Assembly: GCA_011523685.1 (NCBI GenBank)
Contig: WTGG01000028.1
Coordinates: 26,907 to 90,906 of the forward strand
Source of the DNA: Coxiellaceae bacterium
Lineage (GTDB): Bacteria > Pseudomonadota > Gammaproteobacteria > Coxiellales > Coxiellaceae
Length of the DNA: 64,000 nucleotides
Reading direction: 5' to 3'
Part shown: positions 21,347 through 30,517 of the stretch, piece by piece
How the letters are laid out: each line of letters opens with the position of its first letter
Position numbering within the stretch: position 1 is the stretch's first letter
Notes under the pieces: generated by a model
The model's input: only the letters and a program-made list of their open reading frames with translations
Database searches by the model: none
Told to the model about the DNA's origin: nothing
Made by a program: the position numbers and the translations under genes

Positions 21347-22006
21347 ATGCAAAATGTCCCTGAAGAAACCCGCAATAATGAGAGTGATCCGCAATCTTCT
21401 TTTCCTGCTTTCAACGGGCTTCTAACGGCGTCTGGAGATCTTGATTCTATGTTATTGTCTCGTCCTGAGGAATTAAATGAATCTAGTTCAGATTCAGGTG
21501 TACCCACTGCTGTTATAGTAGATCCTATTAATAATACAGTGGTGAACGCAATACCGGTTGTTCCTGCGCAAGCTATTGATCGAGGAAATGAAAGTTCTCC
21601 TAACGCACAACATGATCAACGGACTGATCAAGAACAGCCTAAGAAGAACGAAAAGAGAGGGTGTTGCGAAAGCTGTAGCGGTTGTTGTGATGCTTGTTAC
21701 TGTCCGAGAACTAACACCACCTTTATTTACATGGATACTGGCTCTAGTTCTGGAGACGGTGGTTGTTGTTTTAACTTTTGCAAGGGACTTCTAGATGGCT
21801 TTAATCAGATGATTTGCTGTCCTGTAGAGACAGTTAAGAGTTGTGCTACTAACCCCCCATGTCATTTAACGGACTGTTGTTGTCTATTTCAACCGGTTGA
21901 AGGTTCTCTTGCGGAGCCATTAAATGATGGCATTGCAGAAGTTTCGAAAGAGGCATCTTGCTGTGTTGAATGCCTTAACTGCTGCTGTATGATCCTTGCG
22001 GCTTAA
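21347..22006 (+). CDS. Cysteine-rich orphan protein
   Basis: A 219-residue protein. ATG 21347 is chosen over an ATG at 21332 because GGGGAG sits about 8 bases before it and would lie inside the longer version. The first half is acidic and disordered. From about residue 105 it carries many cysteines in clusters, including CCESCSGCCDACYC, GGCCFNFC, DCCCLF and a C-terminal ECLNCCCMILAA. There is no signal peptide. Two readings fit: a metal-binding domain, or clusters for host S-palmitoylation, which anchors some bacterial effectors to membranes. Neither is shown. A weak PmrA-like repeat lies upstream. I recognise no family. Confidence 0.65.
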   Translation: MQNVPEETRNNESDPQSSFPAFNGLLTASGDLDSMLLSRPEELNESSSDSGVPTAVIVDPINNTVVNAIPVVPAQAIDRGNESSPNAQHDQRTDQEQPKKNEKRGCCESCSGCCDACYCPRTNTTFIYMDTGSSSGDGGCCFNFCKGLLDGFNQMICCPVETVKSCATNPPCHLTDCCCLFQPVEGSLAEPLNDGIAEVSKEASCCVECLNCCCMILAA

Positions 22007-22015
22007 TGAATTTAG

Positions 22016-22633
22016 TTAACGCTTTGGATCAGACATTAGATGTGCTTGAAGCTCTTGCTCTGCACGTTGTTCTAATTGTTTGAGTTGAGCAGAGTTTTCA
22101 TCTATGCGTTGATATCTTGCAGAGCGTTTAATACCACGAAATATACCGCTGAACTCTACCGTGTCCTGTTTGATTAATCTTACTTGTGCTTTTATGCGAA
22201 GATTGTTTTCAGGATTGAAGATTTCACCTTTTTCCCAGAGTGTATCCCAGTCAGATGATTTGGGGCGTAATTCTTTTATAATGCGTAATCCCCTTAACGG
22301 CTTACCTTGATATGATTTGCTACCATGTTCGCAAATAACAGGTAAGGGTTTTCCTTTGAGTTTAAAAGTACGGTAGATTTCACCATGTAGGATTGCATGC
22401 CTGTAATCCGACGCTTTTTCAAGGCTGAGTTTAATGATGCTTTGAATTTCATGAGAATGGGTAGTCACTAACCATAAGCCTTCAATCAAACGATAGTCGT
22501 CGACACTACCATTAGCTGGTGATAGGCGTGGCCATTGACCAGGGGTAGATTCAGGTGAGGGAGATGCCTCTGATAACTGGTTGGATATGTTCCAGCAAGT
22601 GAATATCCAAAATCCATAGGTAAGAAGCTTCAT
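22016..22633 (-). CDS. DUF2147-like secreted protein
   Basis: A 205-residue protein with a probable N-terminal signal sequence (about 1-23). The central part follows the DUF2147 pattern: GLW near the start of the domain, a G(E)I strand, then KPLRGLRIIKELR, WEKGEIFNPENN and a terminal SxxYQRI strand, with a variable basic/helical C-terminus. DUF2147 proteins are small periplasmic beta-barrel-like proteins of unknown role. Similarity is partial (the C-x-x-C pair of many members is missing), so the assignment is tentative. Convergent with the cysteine-rich gene, 9 bases apart. Confidence 0.65.
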   Translation of the reverse strand: MKLLTYGFWIFTCWNISNQLSEASPSPESTPGQWPRLSPANGSVDDYRLIEGLWLVTTHSHEIQSIIKLSLEKASDYRHAILHGEIYRTFKLKGKPLPVICEHGSKSYQGKPLRGLRIIKELRPKSSDWDTLWEKGEIFNPENNLRIKAQVRLIKQDTVEFSGIFRGIKRSARYQRIDENSAQLKQLEQRAEQELQAHLMSDPKR

Positions 22634-23211
22634 AAATGATCAGCCTATTGAGTTAAATAATGGGTTATTAAATCAATCAATCGGTGTGCTGTCGAGAGGG
22701 TATAATAGAACTTTATTATATGTATTACTTGGTCAGTTTCTTGATAATCTAGATGTCGAATTATCATTGAAGAATTTATTGTTTTTAGATTTTTTGCCTT
22801 AGGTAATCAGATACTTTGCATGATGTATCTAAGTTGTTAGCAACACGTGTATTTATGAAATCTAATTTAACTTTGGATATTAGAAGGACAATTTATTCTA
22901 AGAGCGATTGATAGAGTTATTGAGTAGAGTTCTTTTAATGGTTGTTATCCAAGGGATTTGTATACTCTGTCCAGTAAGATTTCTTACGGTAGTCATCACG
23001 AGAAGGTGCCCAAAGTTTCTCAAGGTGACCTTGTTGTTACTCCTATGCCTGAACAAGAAGCGAAGAGGTGATCTATATTTGTTTTCCGCCACGTTAAGGA
23101 TGGTCATGAGGCAATAGTAAAAACACTCATCGGTACGAGCGGTTGGCAAGGAAGCGTTAGCTTGAGTCAACGCTTAATACACTGTATTTGTCTAATTTAT
23201 GCGTGGGACGA
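22634..23211. other. Intergenic region with a possible gene remnant
   Basis: About 580 bases. One plus-strand frame from 22923 to 23211 is open for about 95 codons apart from one TGA near 23070, and has normal-looking composition, which could be a dead gene. It shows no motif and is not longer than chance would allow. Nothing else is recognisable. Confidence 0.3.
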
Positions 23212-23781
23212 TTAGTTACTATCAAAGCAGCGACCATAGCAAAAGCAATCCATCGTATGATCTTGTATCATGCCAACTGCCTGCATGAAGGCGTAGCAAA
23301 TCGTTGGTCCAACAAAGCTAAATCCAATCTCCTTGAGTGAGCGTGACAGCTCCTGAGATGATGGTGTGTGTTTGGGTACATCGTTGTGAGTCTTCCAACG
23401 ATTATTGATGGGCTTGTGGTCGACACATTGCCAGATCCACTGACTAAAATCATGCTTCTCAGAAAGGTCTAAATAGGCTTTAGCATTGGTGATGCAAGCT
23501 TGTATTTTAAGTCGATTGCGAATGATGCCAGTATTTTGCATCAGTTGTTGTATTTTTTTATCGTCATAGTGGGCCATAATCTGAGGATCAAATTGATCAA
23601 AGGCTCTCAAGAGAGCAGGGCGCTTTTTCAGTATGGTTAACCAATTTAAACCCGCCTGCATGCCCTCGAGTAATAACATTGTAAAGAGTTGTTGGGCGTC
23701 ATAAACAGGAATACCCCATTCGTTGTCATGGTACTCGATATAAATTGGGTCTTCGGTTACCCAAGCACAACGTATTGGCAT
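23212..23781 (-). CDS. tag: DNA-3-methyladenine glycosylase I
   Basis: Tag removes 3-methyladenine from alkylated DNA. The 189-residue protein shows the family opening RCAWVTEDPIYIEYHDNEWG, with zinc ligands Cys5 and His18, the core block FTMLLLEGMQAGLNW and the C-terminal DHTMDCFCYGRC that supplies the remaining His and Cys ligands. The start codon shares one base with the stop of the upstream SDR gene (TAATG), so the two are coupled. Confidence 0.95.
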   Translation of the reverse strand: MPIRCAWVTEDPIYIEYHDNEWGIPVYDAQQLFTMLLLEGMQAGLNWLTILKKRPALLRAFDQFDPQIMAHYDDKKIQQLMQNTGIIRNRLKIQACITNAKAYLDLSEKHDFSQWIWQCVDHKPINNRWKTHNDVPKHTPSSQELSRSLKEIGFSFVGPTICYAFMQAVGMIQDHTMDCFCYGRCFDSN

Positions 23782-24602
23782 TATTCGACGTAGAGGTCAC
23801 AGAAGGGTTCGACTGAAGCATCGACGCTATAGCGAGTGAAGTCAGTAATACCTGTCTCTCGTAGTACTTCCTCATCAATATAGAAATGACCAGTATTATC
23901 ACGACTATTGGACGTAAGGATGGCATAAGCGGCATCAGCAACTATGGCGGGGTGGCGGCTAGCACGGAGTATCTCTGGTGGAAAGTGCACGCGTACCGCA
24001 GCAGTATCGATAGTGGTCTTCGGCCATAGGGAATTGACCGCGATGCCGTCCTCTTTAAGCTCTGCTGACATACCGAGTGTACATACACTCATGCCAAACT
24101 TACTGTAGGTGTATGCGACAAAGTCTTTAAACCATTTGGATTCCATTTTGAGTGGTGGTGCCAGATTCAAGATGTGTGGATTATCTGCTTGTTTTAAGAA
24201 CGGAATAGCTGCTTGTGAGCAGGCAAACGTCGCGCGTGCGTTCACACCCATCATGAGGTCAAAGCGTTTTATGGGTGTGTTGAGGGTGTTGGTGAGACTG
24301 ATCGCACTGGCATTGTTGACAAGGATATCCAGACTACCAAAATGCTTGGCAGCTTGTTCTATGGCTTCTTGAATTGCTTTTTCATCTCTGACATCTAATT
24401 GTAGAGGTAATGCTTGGCCGCCAGCGTCAATCACTTCCTGAGCAACTGAGTCCAGTGTGCCTTCTAGTGATGGGTGTGGTTTTGAGGTTTTCCCTGTGAT
24501 AATGATATTGGCACCATCTGCAGCGCACTTGAGTGCAATTTCGCGACCAATGCCACGCGTTGATCCTGTGATAAAAATGGTTTTGTTGGTTAGTGACGTC
24601 AT
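23781..24602 (-). CDS. Short-chain dehydrogenase, HSDL2-like
   Basis: A 273-residue SDR with the cofactor motif ITGSTRGIG (about 10-18), NNAS (about 98-101) and the active-site YTYSKFGMS with Tyr and Lys of the catalytic triad. The extended DPHILNLAPPLKMESKWF segment before the active site and the SLWPKTTIDTAAV segment after it are typical of the HSDL2-type branch, whose physiological substrate is unclear. ATG 24602 follows GGGAGG by 5 bases; a longer frame to 24653 lacks such a site. Coupled to tag by a one-base overlap; the functional link is not obvious. Confidence 0.9.
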   Translation of the reverse strand: MTSLTNKTIFITGSTRGIGREIALKCAADGANIIITGKTSKPHPSLEGTLDSVAQEVIDAGGQALPLQLDVRDEKAIQEAIEQAAKHFGSLDILVNNASAISLTNTLNTPIKRFDLMMGVNARATFACSQAAIPFLKQADNPHILNLAPPLKMESKWFKDFVAYTYSKFGMSVCTLGMSAELKEDGIAVNSLWPKTTIDTAAVRVHFPPEILRASRHPAIVADAAYAILTSNSRDNTGHFYIDEEVLRETGITDFTRYSVDASVEPFCDLYVE

Positions 24603-25799
24603 GTGAACCTCCCTGGTATTGTTGTGCCCGCATTCTAACGTACTCTGTGTCACGTCACCAGTCTGAGTTGTTATTGATAATCTGACTTATTAGCAAGTAA
24701 TAAAACGATCACATTAGGGGTAGGTGATAGTATCACTGTGTCAGATCCCTATTTGTGATGAGGTGTATCATTTCTGGGTATGGTTTATGGTGTGTTTTTG
24801 AGTTAATGAGTGAGTTTTATTCTTTTGTTTAATTTAATAAATAATAGTCTTATTGGATTCATTGTAACTGTTGAAGAGGTTTAATCAGGGTGCTAGAAAA
24901 TAAATATTTTAGCTATTGTAAAAGGTTTCTCATTTACCAGGCTATCTTAAGCGATTGTGCGAACCGTTTCTACAATTGGGTGTTTGTGATCCGCTTCCAG
25001 GATCAATGCCTTTTGTAGTGGTAAGTTGTCGGTGAGTCTGAGAATTTGAGGTTGACTGTATCGTGGTTTGGGTGCAGTTATAATGGGTCAACGGTTGGTG
25101 TAAAGGAGAGATGATGCTTGCGTGGTGAGTGTTATATCGACCATAAAGACACTGATCAATCTTACTTAGTGTGGGTATGAATAAAAGCCTGAAATAAACA
25201 ATAAGTGCATAACTTTAATTCACTTCGAAATAACTGGCCCTTAGTCTCTTATACTCATGGTTGTTTTTATATAGGTAATCCTAAATGCCTAACAGTAAGC
25301 TAATACGTATTATAAAATAATGAAATAATGATGGGTTATAACCTCGTTTTGCGGTGCTTCTGATCGGTTTGGTTTTTTTTCCATGATAATGGCTTCTATG
25401 ATTGTATAGCTTCCGGCAACTTAGAGTGTAAAGTTAATGCAGGCTTCAATTCCAGAAAAATTTAATATTATAATCAGTAAAGTGATTATTCTAACTGAAG
25501 TTTGTTTGTTATTTGGTCAATCTGTGATTCGTTAGCATGTTCCTTGTTTTTTGATCAGTGGATTCAGCAGATTTTATATCTATTGGCACATGGTAGCCCC
25601 TGTTAATGTGCTGAGTGTTATATTTAACTTTAGAATTGAATAGATCACATGATGCGTATTTAAGTAAGTAAAATATCGTGTAATAATATGTGGACAATAC
25701 AATCTCCGTGATGTTCAATAGCGTGTGTTTGGTCTGATCTATTGATTGATTATAATGCACAGTTTTTAGAAACTATAGGTATCTATAATTGGGGTTTTT
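24603..25799. other. Long gene-poor region
   Basis: About 1.2 kb with no convincing gene. A minus-strand segment at about 24952-25080 reads, without start codon, LPLQKALILEADHKHPIVE and then ends, which could be the tail of a lost gene. A frame of 83 codons at 25509-25760 (minus) has poor start context and AT-driven composition; I do not call it. Confidence 0.4.
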
Positions 25800-25958
25800 A
25801 TGAAATACTTGAATTTAATAATGATGTGTTTATTTTCTGTGTGTTTAGTAAGCTGTGTGCCTCCTGACTATCCTCATGGTAACCATCATTCGTCATCGCA
25901 TCATCACCATCATTCATCATCACCGCCTCCACCACCGCCACCTCCTCATCATCATTAA
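25800..25958 (+). CDS. Small His/Pro-rich lipoprotein
   Basis: A 52-residue protein. The N-terminus is a lipoprotein signal peptide ending in the lipobox LVSC, so Cys19 should be lipidated. The mature part contains the runs HHSSSHHHHHSSS, eight prolines and a terminal HHH: ten of the last 24 residues are histidine. Such His-rich tails bind Ni, Zn or Cu, and a metal-buffering role in the envelope is likely, but the partner metal is unknown. GGGG lies just before the ATG and TATAAT at about 25784. Short but strongly supported by its signal peptide and biased composition. Confidence 0.75.
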   Translation: MKYLNLIMMCLFSVCLVSCVPPDYPHGNHHSSSHHHHHSSSPPPPPPPPHHH

Positions 25959-26544
25959 TCAGAGTGGAGTCTCTTTAGTGTAAGCTAATGTTGGCGTCAC
26001 AATATTTCGAAGAATGGACTAAAATAAGAATATTGCAACCACGCGTCAATGATAGTGCTTGCAATAAAATAGAAAGCAGATGCTCGTTTGCCTGAAAATG
26101 GTCATAAACAGGTGGGCTAGAATAGACGTTCTGACTTAAGGTTGTATTGTTTTAGAACAAAAAAGTAGCTGTAGGTGATCTTAATATCTCTTCAATCACT
26201 CCTTAGCACTGAATTAATATCTATCAAGTATAATCATTCACCGTGATATGCGTTGAATGAACAATACTCTAGAAATCATTGGATCAACAATCGTTGATAA
26301 ATCATCTAAAGATCAGTCTTAATTTGGGCTTTTCTGTGTTTATTGAAAATGATTACGATTACACTCGAGGGAATCCCCTATCGTTGATTTTTTCCCCCAC
26401 AAAAAGAAGTAAAGTCTACCCGATATTGAAGGGATACATGTCGAATCGTGAACGGATCGATGGTCAACAGACCAATGGAATTGAGGGGGGTGGTAATGCG
26501 GGATTCAGGTAAGGCGCTAGTTGATGGTGGTTGGTAGAGAAATA
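25959..26544. other. Intergenic region, about 590 bases
   Basis: A 77-codon frame beginning with TTG at 26279 has no ribosome site and no recognisable motif, so it is not called. Nothing else is visible. Confidence 0.4.
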
Positions 26545-27666
26545 TTAGACTCGGTTTTCTAGAAGATTTGGTTCATCATTATTATCATCTCTTTTAAGTT
26601 TATGGCTAGTAAAAATGCTAGGGGGCTTTTCATCAGTTCTTGTGTTCTGATTGGATCCTGGGTGCATGCAAGACACCGTGAGTGATTCAACTAATAAAGC
26701 AATAAGAGCTGTGCAAGCATAAGCATGGTCAGTAAGTAGTTTATTTTTCTCCCCAGGTAACCAGTAAGCGACAAGAGCGATAGCTGTTACTAGTGATAGA
26801 ATGGGTATGGTATTCATTCGATCAGGATAGTTAATTTCAGATCGACCACGATTTTTGGATAGATAGTTACAGAATCCATAAGCAAAAGAAAACAGAAAAG
26901 AGTCTGCTATTGTAGTTAATAGAACTATTTTATTGTTATTACCCCCATTTCCAAATGAGGCTTGTTTGATAGCGCCAGTCAGGGCTTTCCAGAAGCGTAG
27001 CAGTATAGTTGGATCATCAAGCAAGTGATCAAAGATGGTGGTTATGGTTGCTTGAGTGGCCTCGCAGATTGTATTTTCTTGAGTGGAATACTCAACGACT
27101 TGTAGATAGATTCCTCTTAAGTAAATATCAACATAAACACTGCTGGAAAAATCTAGACCCAATATCAAATAAAACACGGCCGAGGATATTGCTTTTTCTT
27201 GCTTGATATTCTCGATAATGAGTTGGTTGTTAAATAGGTTAAGCGAAGTAAATATGAGACTGGCAGAAAAATAATATTCTGGATGTTTGTGCTTAAAGGT
27301 CCCTGAATGTTCCGTGTTTTTTTCTATATCATTATTATCTTCGTAATCTGCCTCAGTCCATCCATGAGTCGCATGATACAGTGGCCACAGTGTTGCAAAT
27401 ACTAGGATGAGACGTGTTGCTAAGACTTCATTTTCGGTAGTGCCTTCACTCAGGCCATTATCTTTTTCTGAGGCTTGTACCATCAATACGGCAGCAATGT
27501 TAAATATGCATGACGTGATTGCATAGCGAGTGTTCAGCGAACCAAAAGTTTCTTTGAGTTTGTCTAATGGCGGGTGATCTTCATTGGTAGGGGTCAGTGT
27601 CTCATTGTTTTCTAGCTCGTTACTGTTTGTTTTGTCGTTTAATTGTGAATAGGGACAGTTGTTCAT
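26545..27666 (-). CDS. Orphan multi-pass membrane protein
   Basis: A 373-residue protein with an Asn/Glu-rich hydrophilic N-terminus (about 1-45) and roughly seven hydrophobic segments (for example about 50-66, 84-100, 137-152, 163-180, 248-265, 290-305, 320-335), ending in a charged C-terminal tail. No family motif is recognised. The lack of a signal peptide, the charged cytosolic tails and a PmrA-like repeat upstream are compatible with a membrane-inserting effector; an ordinary transporter-like protein is the alternative. Base composition is similar to neighbouring orphan genes. Confidence 0.65.
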   Translation of the reverse strand: MNNCPYSQLNDKTNSNELENNETLTPTNEDHPPLDKLKETFGSLNTRYAITSCIFNIAAVLMVQASEKDNGLSEGTTENEVLATRLILVFATLWPLYHATHGWTEADYEDNNDIEKNTEHSGTFKHKHPEYYFSASLIFTSLNLFNNQLIIENIKQEKAISSAVFYLILGLDFSSSVYVDIYLRGIYLQVVEYSTQENTICEATQATITTIFDHLLDDPTILLRFWKALTGAIKQASFGNGGNNNKIVLLTTIADSFLFSFAYGFCNYLSKNRGRSEINYPDRMNTIPILSLVTAIALVAYWLPGEKNKLLTDHAYACTALIALLVESLTVSCMHPGSNQNTRTDEKPPSIFTSHKLKRDDNNDEPNLLENRV

Positions 27667-27741
27667 TTCTATGGCTCGCGTGTGAAGATGATAGACAGTA
27701 ATAATGGATGTGTTGTGATGATTGGGAGATTTACCAGTGTT

Positions 27742-27761
27742 TTTTTTAAGCTTTATTTAAT
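27742..27761 (-). promoter_or_regulatory. PmrA-like tandem repeat upstream of membrane protein
   Basis: On the minus strand ATTAAATAA-AG-CTTAAAAAA, with the 11-base period, is followed 7 bases later by a -10-like GTAAAT, about 60 bases before the ATG. The half-sites are only moderate, so this is weaker than the boxes at 19537, 47490 and 62514. Confidence 0.4.
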
Positions 27762-27929
27762 ACTATTTTATATTCTGTCTGGTCAAAATTTTCATGATAG
27801 TGCACTATTTTTTTACCGAAGACAATGCTTTTCGATCAACTTTAAGTTTTTGCTGTAAGTTACTGTAATTAATATTTTTATTATTTTGTTCTGTTTGATG
27901 ATTTTAGCTTGTTATGAATCAAAGCTTTT

Positions 27930-29267
27930 TTATTTAATGGAGTCGATGCAGCTTTGAATAATGCTATGAGTGATATCGCTCCAGTTGCTTTTGAAGTGGT
28001 CTTTGGTTAATTCAAAATAGCAGAGTCTTGAGTCTGTTATTAGGTATTTGTAGCGAGCAAGTTGCATCATGATATCTTCCCAATCGGGCATGGTGAGATT
28101 AATTGTTCTTAGGCAGTGTTGTAAGTCTGTGGCTGTCTGAAGTTGTTTTAATTGGCGATACTGTGTGATGTATTGTTCTAAGTATGCTGGATTAAGTTTC
28201 CATCTGGCTAAAGCGTAGCTATTTAAAATCACTCGCCATAATTGTTGGCGCAGACACTGAGTAACGTAAATATGTTCATTGTCATTGTCTATCTGTAGTT
28301 CTTGTGGGTAATGATAAAGTGATAAAATAGCATTGGTTGTCTTTATATCATGTTCTTTATGTGCTATCAGATCCTCTAGAATAGCGCGGTCTGGCATGTC
28401 ATGAGGATTGTTTAGCCAGTTAAGGTAGTGTTTGAATAATGGGTGAGGTGTGAGATCTGGGGTAACATGTTTTATTGTCATTAAACAGTAAGTGATGTGT
28501 TTTTCGAGTATTCCAGTCAGGGAGGCTGTGTTGTGATTGATGGCGTGTTGTTTAAATAGGTTTAAGCTTTGTATCGTGATGGTTGTCTGTGGTGATCTAA
28601 TGGATGCTTGTGTATGCACAGTCGACAGATGAATTAAGGTGTCTTTAGCATCTTGTTTTTTCTGATCAATCCAGTGTGATGGCCACCACTGCAGTAATTG
28701 ATCTTTTGTTGTTGTTGGTAAGTCAGAGTGAATTAAGGCGTGCTGAATGGTTCGCTTCCAATAAAAGGTTTGTTTGAGAATAGTAATTAATGTGTGAGCT
28801 TGGTGGTTTGTTAACAGGCGTGAATCAATGGCTTTTTGTAATGTAAATCGAATATTGATTAAAGCTTCATTGCGCGCTGCATAGTCCAGACTGTGATCAT
28901 AGTGTGCAACAGCGACTTCATCATCATCGGTGAGCGTTCCATCTTGGTATTGTTGATAGATTTTTCCATGACCTATCATGCCGTGTTGAGATAGTTCTGT
29001 AGCACGTAGTGCGCCCATGCTAGAACATCCAATCACTGTCACACCCTGATGGATAGCGGTTAAGATTTCTTTATGCCAAATGCTGGGTTTGTTTTCATAG
29101 ATTCCATCAATGATGACAATAATGTTAGGGGCTTGCGACATCAGTCGCATAAGATCCCCGCACTGGATAGGCGCGTGAAAGTGGGCGTCAGGACGTAAGC
29201 TGAGGCCTTCATTATGAGATAGCGTAGGTCCAGAAAAGACATGAATTCCTGTGTGTTGGGTTTTCAT
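27930..29267 (-). CDS. TfuA domain protein, YcaO partner
   Basis: A 445-residue TfuA-family protein. TfuA proteins work with YcaO enzymes to thioamidate peptide or protein backbones; they are thought to supply or activate the sulfur source. Seen here: the core block IDGIYENKPSIWHKEIL, the signature GCSSMGALRATEL (about 80-92) and LTDDDEVAV (about 112-120), all within the first 190 residues. The remaining 250 residues are helical and unlike anything I recognise. I start at ATG 29267, which overlaps the ycaO stop by 4 bases (ATGA) and follows a GGGGTGG site; a GTG at 29273 is also possible. Strict coupling to ycaO supports a two-protein enzyme. Confidence 0.9.
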   Translation of the reverse strand: MKTQHTGIHVFSGPTLSHNEGLSLRPDAHFHAPIQCGDLMRLMSQAPNIIVIIDGIYENKPSIWHKEILTAIHQGVTVIGCSSMGALRATELSQHGMIGHGKIYQQYQDGTLTDDDEVAVAHYDHSLDYAARNEALINIRFTLQKAIDSRLLTNHQAHTLITILKQTFYWKRTIQHALIHSDLPTTTKDQLLQWWPSHWIDQKKQDAKDTLIHLSTVHTQASIRSPQTTITIQSLNLFKQHAINHNTASLTGILEKHITYCLMTIKHVTPDLTPHPLFKHYLNWLNNPHDMPDRAILEDLIAHKEHDIKTTNAILSLYHYPQELQIDNDNEHIYVTQCLRQQLWRVILNSYALARWKLNPAYLEQYITQYRQLKQLQTATDLQHCLRTINLTMPDWEDIMMQLARYKYLITDSRLCYFELTKDHFKSNWSDITHSIIQSCIDSIK

Positions 29268-30427
29268 AGCCACCCCAACGATGGAATGATTACTTGCATC
29301 ATAGGTATGTTGAGTTTTTCATGTGTATGGTCGATACAGTATATATCTGAAGTACCATGATGAGTGAGTGTATTAATGAGTTGTTGTAGTGCTTTTTCTG
29401 ATGTAGTTTCCTGAGATATTAGTTCTTCGTGTGATAGTGTTTGGCATGGTGCTTCCATTGAGATAGGTGTGTTAGCGTACCGCAGTTGATAACTAGTGCT
29501 GTAGTTATCGTCTCGAGAGCCTGAAATAATCGTCAGCCTTGTTTGAATGGCTTCTAGCAGTGCAGCTAAGATAGCTTGAGCGTCGTCTAAGTGGCAGCCG
29601 CTGCCAATGCAAGTGCCTATTGATCGAGTTAGGTTGTTATCGATGATTTCACAAAAATAGACAGGGATATTCCAGGTGTTTGATATACGGTATAGCTTCA
29701 CACTTTTATTATGCTGTGTGATAGCCGATAAAATATGATCAATCTGAGGGTGTTGATCATTAAGTTGAATGCGCGTTGCAAGGATATTTCGATCATGTTT
29801 CCATTGGGTGAGCGTGTGTCTTTCTATGACTTCAAGTAAGGCTTTCGTGCAGGCTTCAGTGACGGTGTTGCCACCTGCAATTCCCGTTGTGGTTTGGCGA
29901 AAGTAATGGGTTTGTGGTGTTTGTAGTGTCATGTTCATGGCAATTGCTTTATGGGGTATCCACATGGGAGACTGATCCATGAGATGGCTCGCTGACACCC
30001 ATTCAAGGGGTTGTTTAGAAAGGTTGGGGTGCATAAAACAACCGTGGTGTATATGTTCTGGATTAAGATGGAAATGCTGTTTATCGCGTGCATCATAACT
30101 GCAGAATATTCTTGGAAGATGGTCAGATTCTAGGTGATATAATTCTAGAGACTCCATGATAGCCGATACTTTAGCTTGGTTAGGATCGAGTCCCTTTCCT
30201 TGCGCTACACAAAGAAACTTTGAGTCAGGACGTATCGCTTGCCATACAGGTATTCCAATATCATCTAGCCCTGTAATATTGCTGAGTCGCGTGATCCCTG
30301 TTAGATGTAACAAAGACTCTAAGTGAGATAGCGTCGCTGACAGAGGTTGTGATCGAAAGCTTTCATGAAGAGGAGGGGGCTGAAATTGATGCTGTGAGTT
30401 ATTTTCTAGTAATGGTGTCTCACTCAC
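29264..30427 (-). CDS. YcaO domain ATP-dependent peptide-backbone modifying enzyme
   Basis: A 387-residue YcaO protein. YcaO enzymes use ATP to activate backbone amides and install azolines, amidines or, with TfuA, thioamides. ATP-site residues are seen in order: MESLELYHLE (91-100), GIAGGNTVTEACTKALLEVIERH (182-204, with E199 and E202), and LLEAIQTRLTIISGSRDD (290-307). There is no adjacent E1-like cyclodehydratase partner and no FMN dehydrogenase, which argues for thioamidation over azole formation. The start is GTG 30427 with only a weak ribosome site. A short peptide gene with its own promoter lies 90 bases upstream. No ribosomal S12 methylthiotransferase context is present, so a role like Escherichia coli YcaO is less likely. 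Confidence 0.92.
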   Translation of the reverse strand: MSETPLLENNSQHQFQPPPLHESFRSQPLSATLSHLESLLHLTGITRLSNITGLDDIGIPVWQAIRPDSKFLCVAQGKGLDPNQAKVSAIMESLELYHLESDHLPRIFCSYDARDKQHFHLNPEHIHHGCFMHPNLSKQPLEWVSASHLMDQSPMWIPHKAIAMNMTLQTPQTHYFRQTTTGIAGGNTVTEACTKALLEVIERHTLTQWKHDRNILATRIQLNDQHPQIDHILSAITQHNKSVKLYRISNTWNIPVYFCEIIDNNLTRSIGTCIGSGCHLDDAQAILAALLEAIQTRLTIISGSRDDNYSTSYQLRYANTPISMEAPCQTLSHEELISQETTSEKALQQLINTLTHHGTSDIYCIDHTHEKLNIPMMQVIIPSLGWL

Positions 30428-30478
30428 AACGGTGTCTCGGGTTGGTTTTATGGTGTTGGGAGTCAGGGGGAAGGAAGT

Positions 30479-30501
30479 CCCTGCCCATCCATGGGCAAGG
30501 G
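30479..30501 (-). promoter_or_regulatory. Hairpin between peptide gene and ycaO
   Basis: CCCTGCCCAT and ATGGGCAAGGG pair over 10 bases with one bulged base. No U-tract follows, so it is not a standard terminator. Hairpins in this position of RiPP operons commonly let the precursor be made in excess of its enzymes or stabilise its mRNA; that role here is inferred. Confidence 0.6.
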
Positions 30502-30517
30502 TTTCAGGGATGCTCAG

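Noticed and set aside
22908..23170. Overlapping frames on both strands in the gap before tag
   Set aside because: Both are shadows of each other; a third frame with one stop is slightly better but not distinguishable from chance.
25509..25760. 83-codon minus-strand frame
   Set aside because: Composition is driven by AT-rich DNA and there is no start signal.
26279..26512. 77-codon plus-strand frame
   Set aside because: TTG start with no ribosome site, no motif, surrounded by non-coding DNA.
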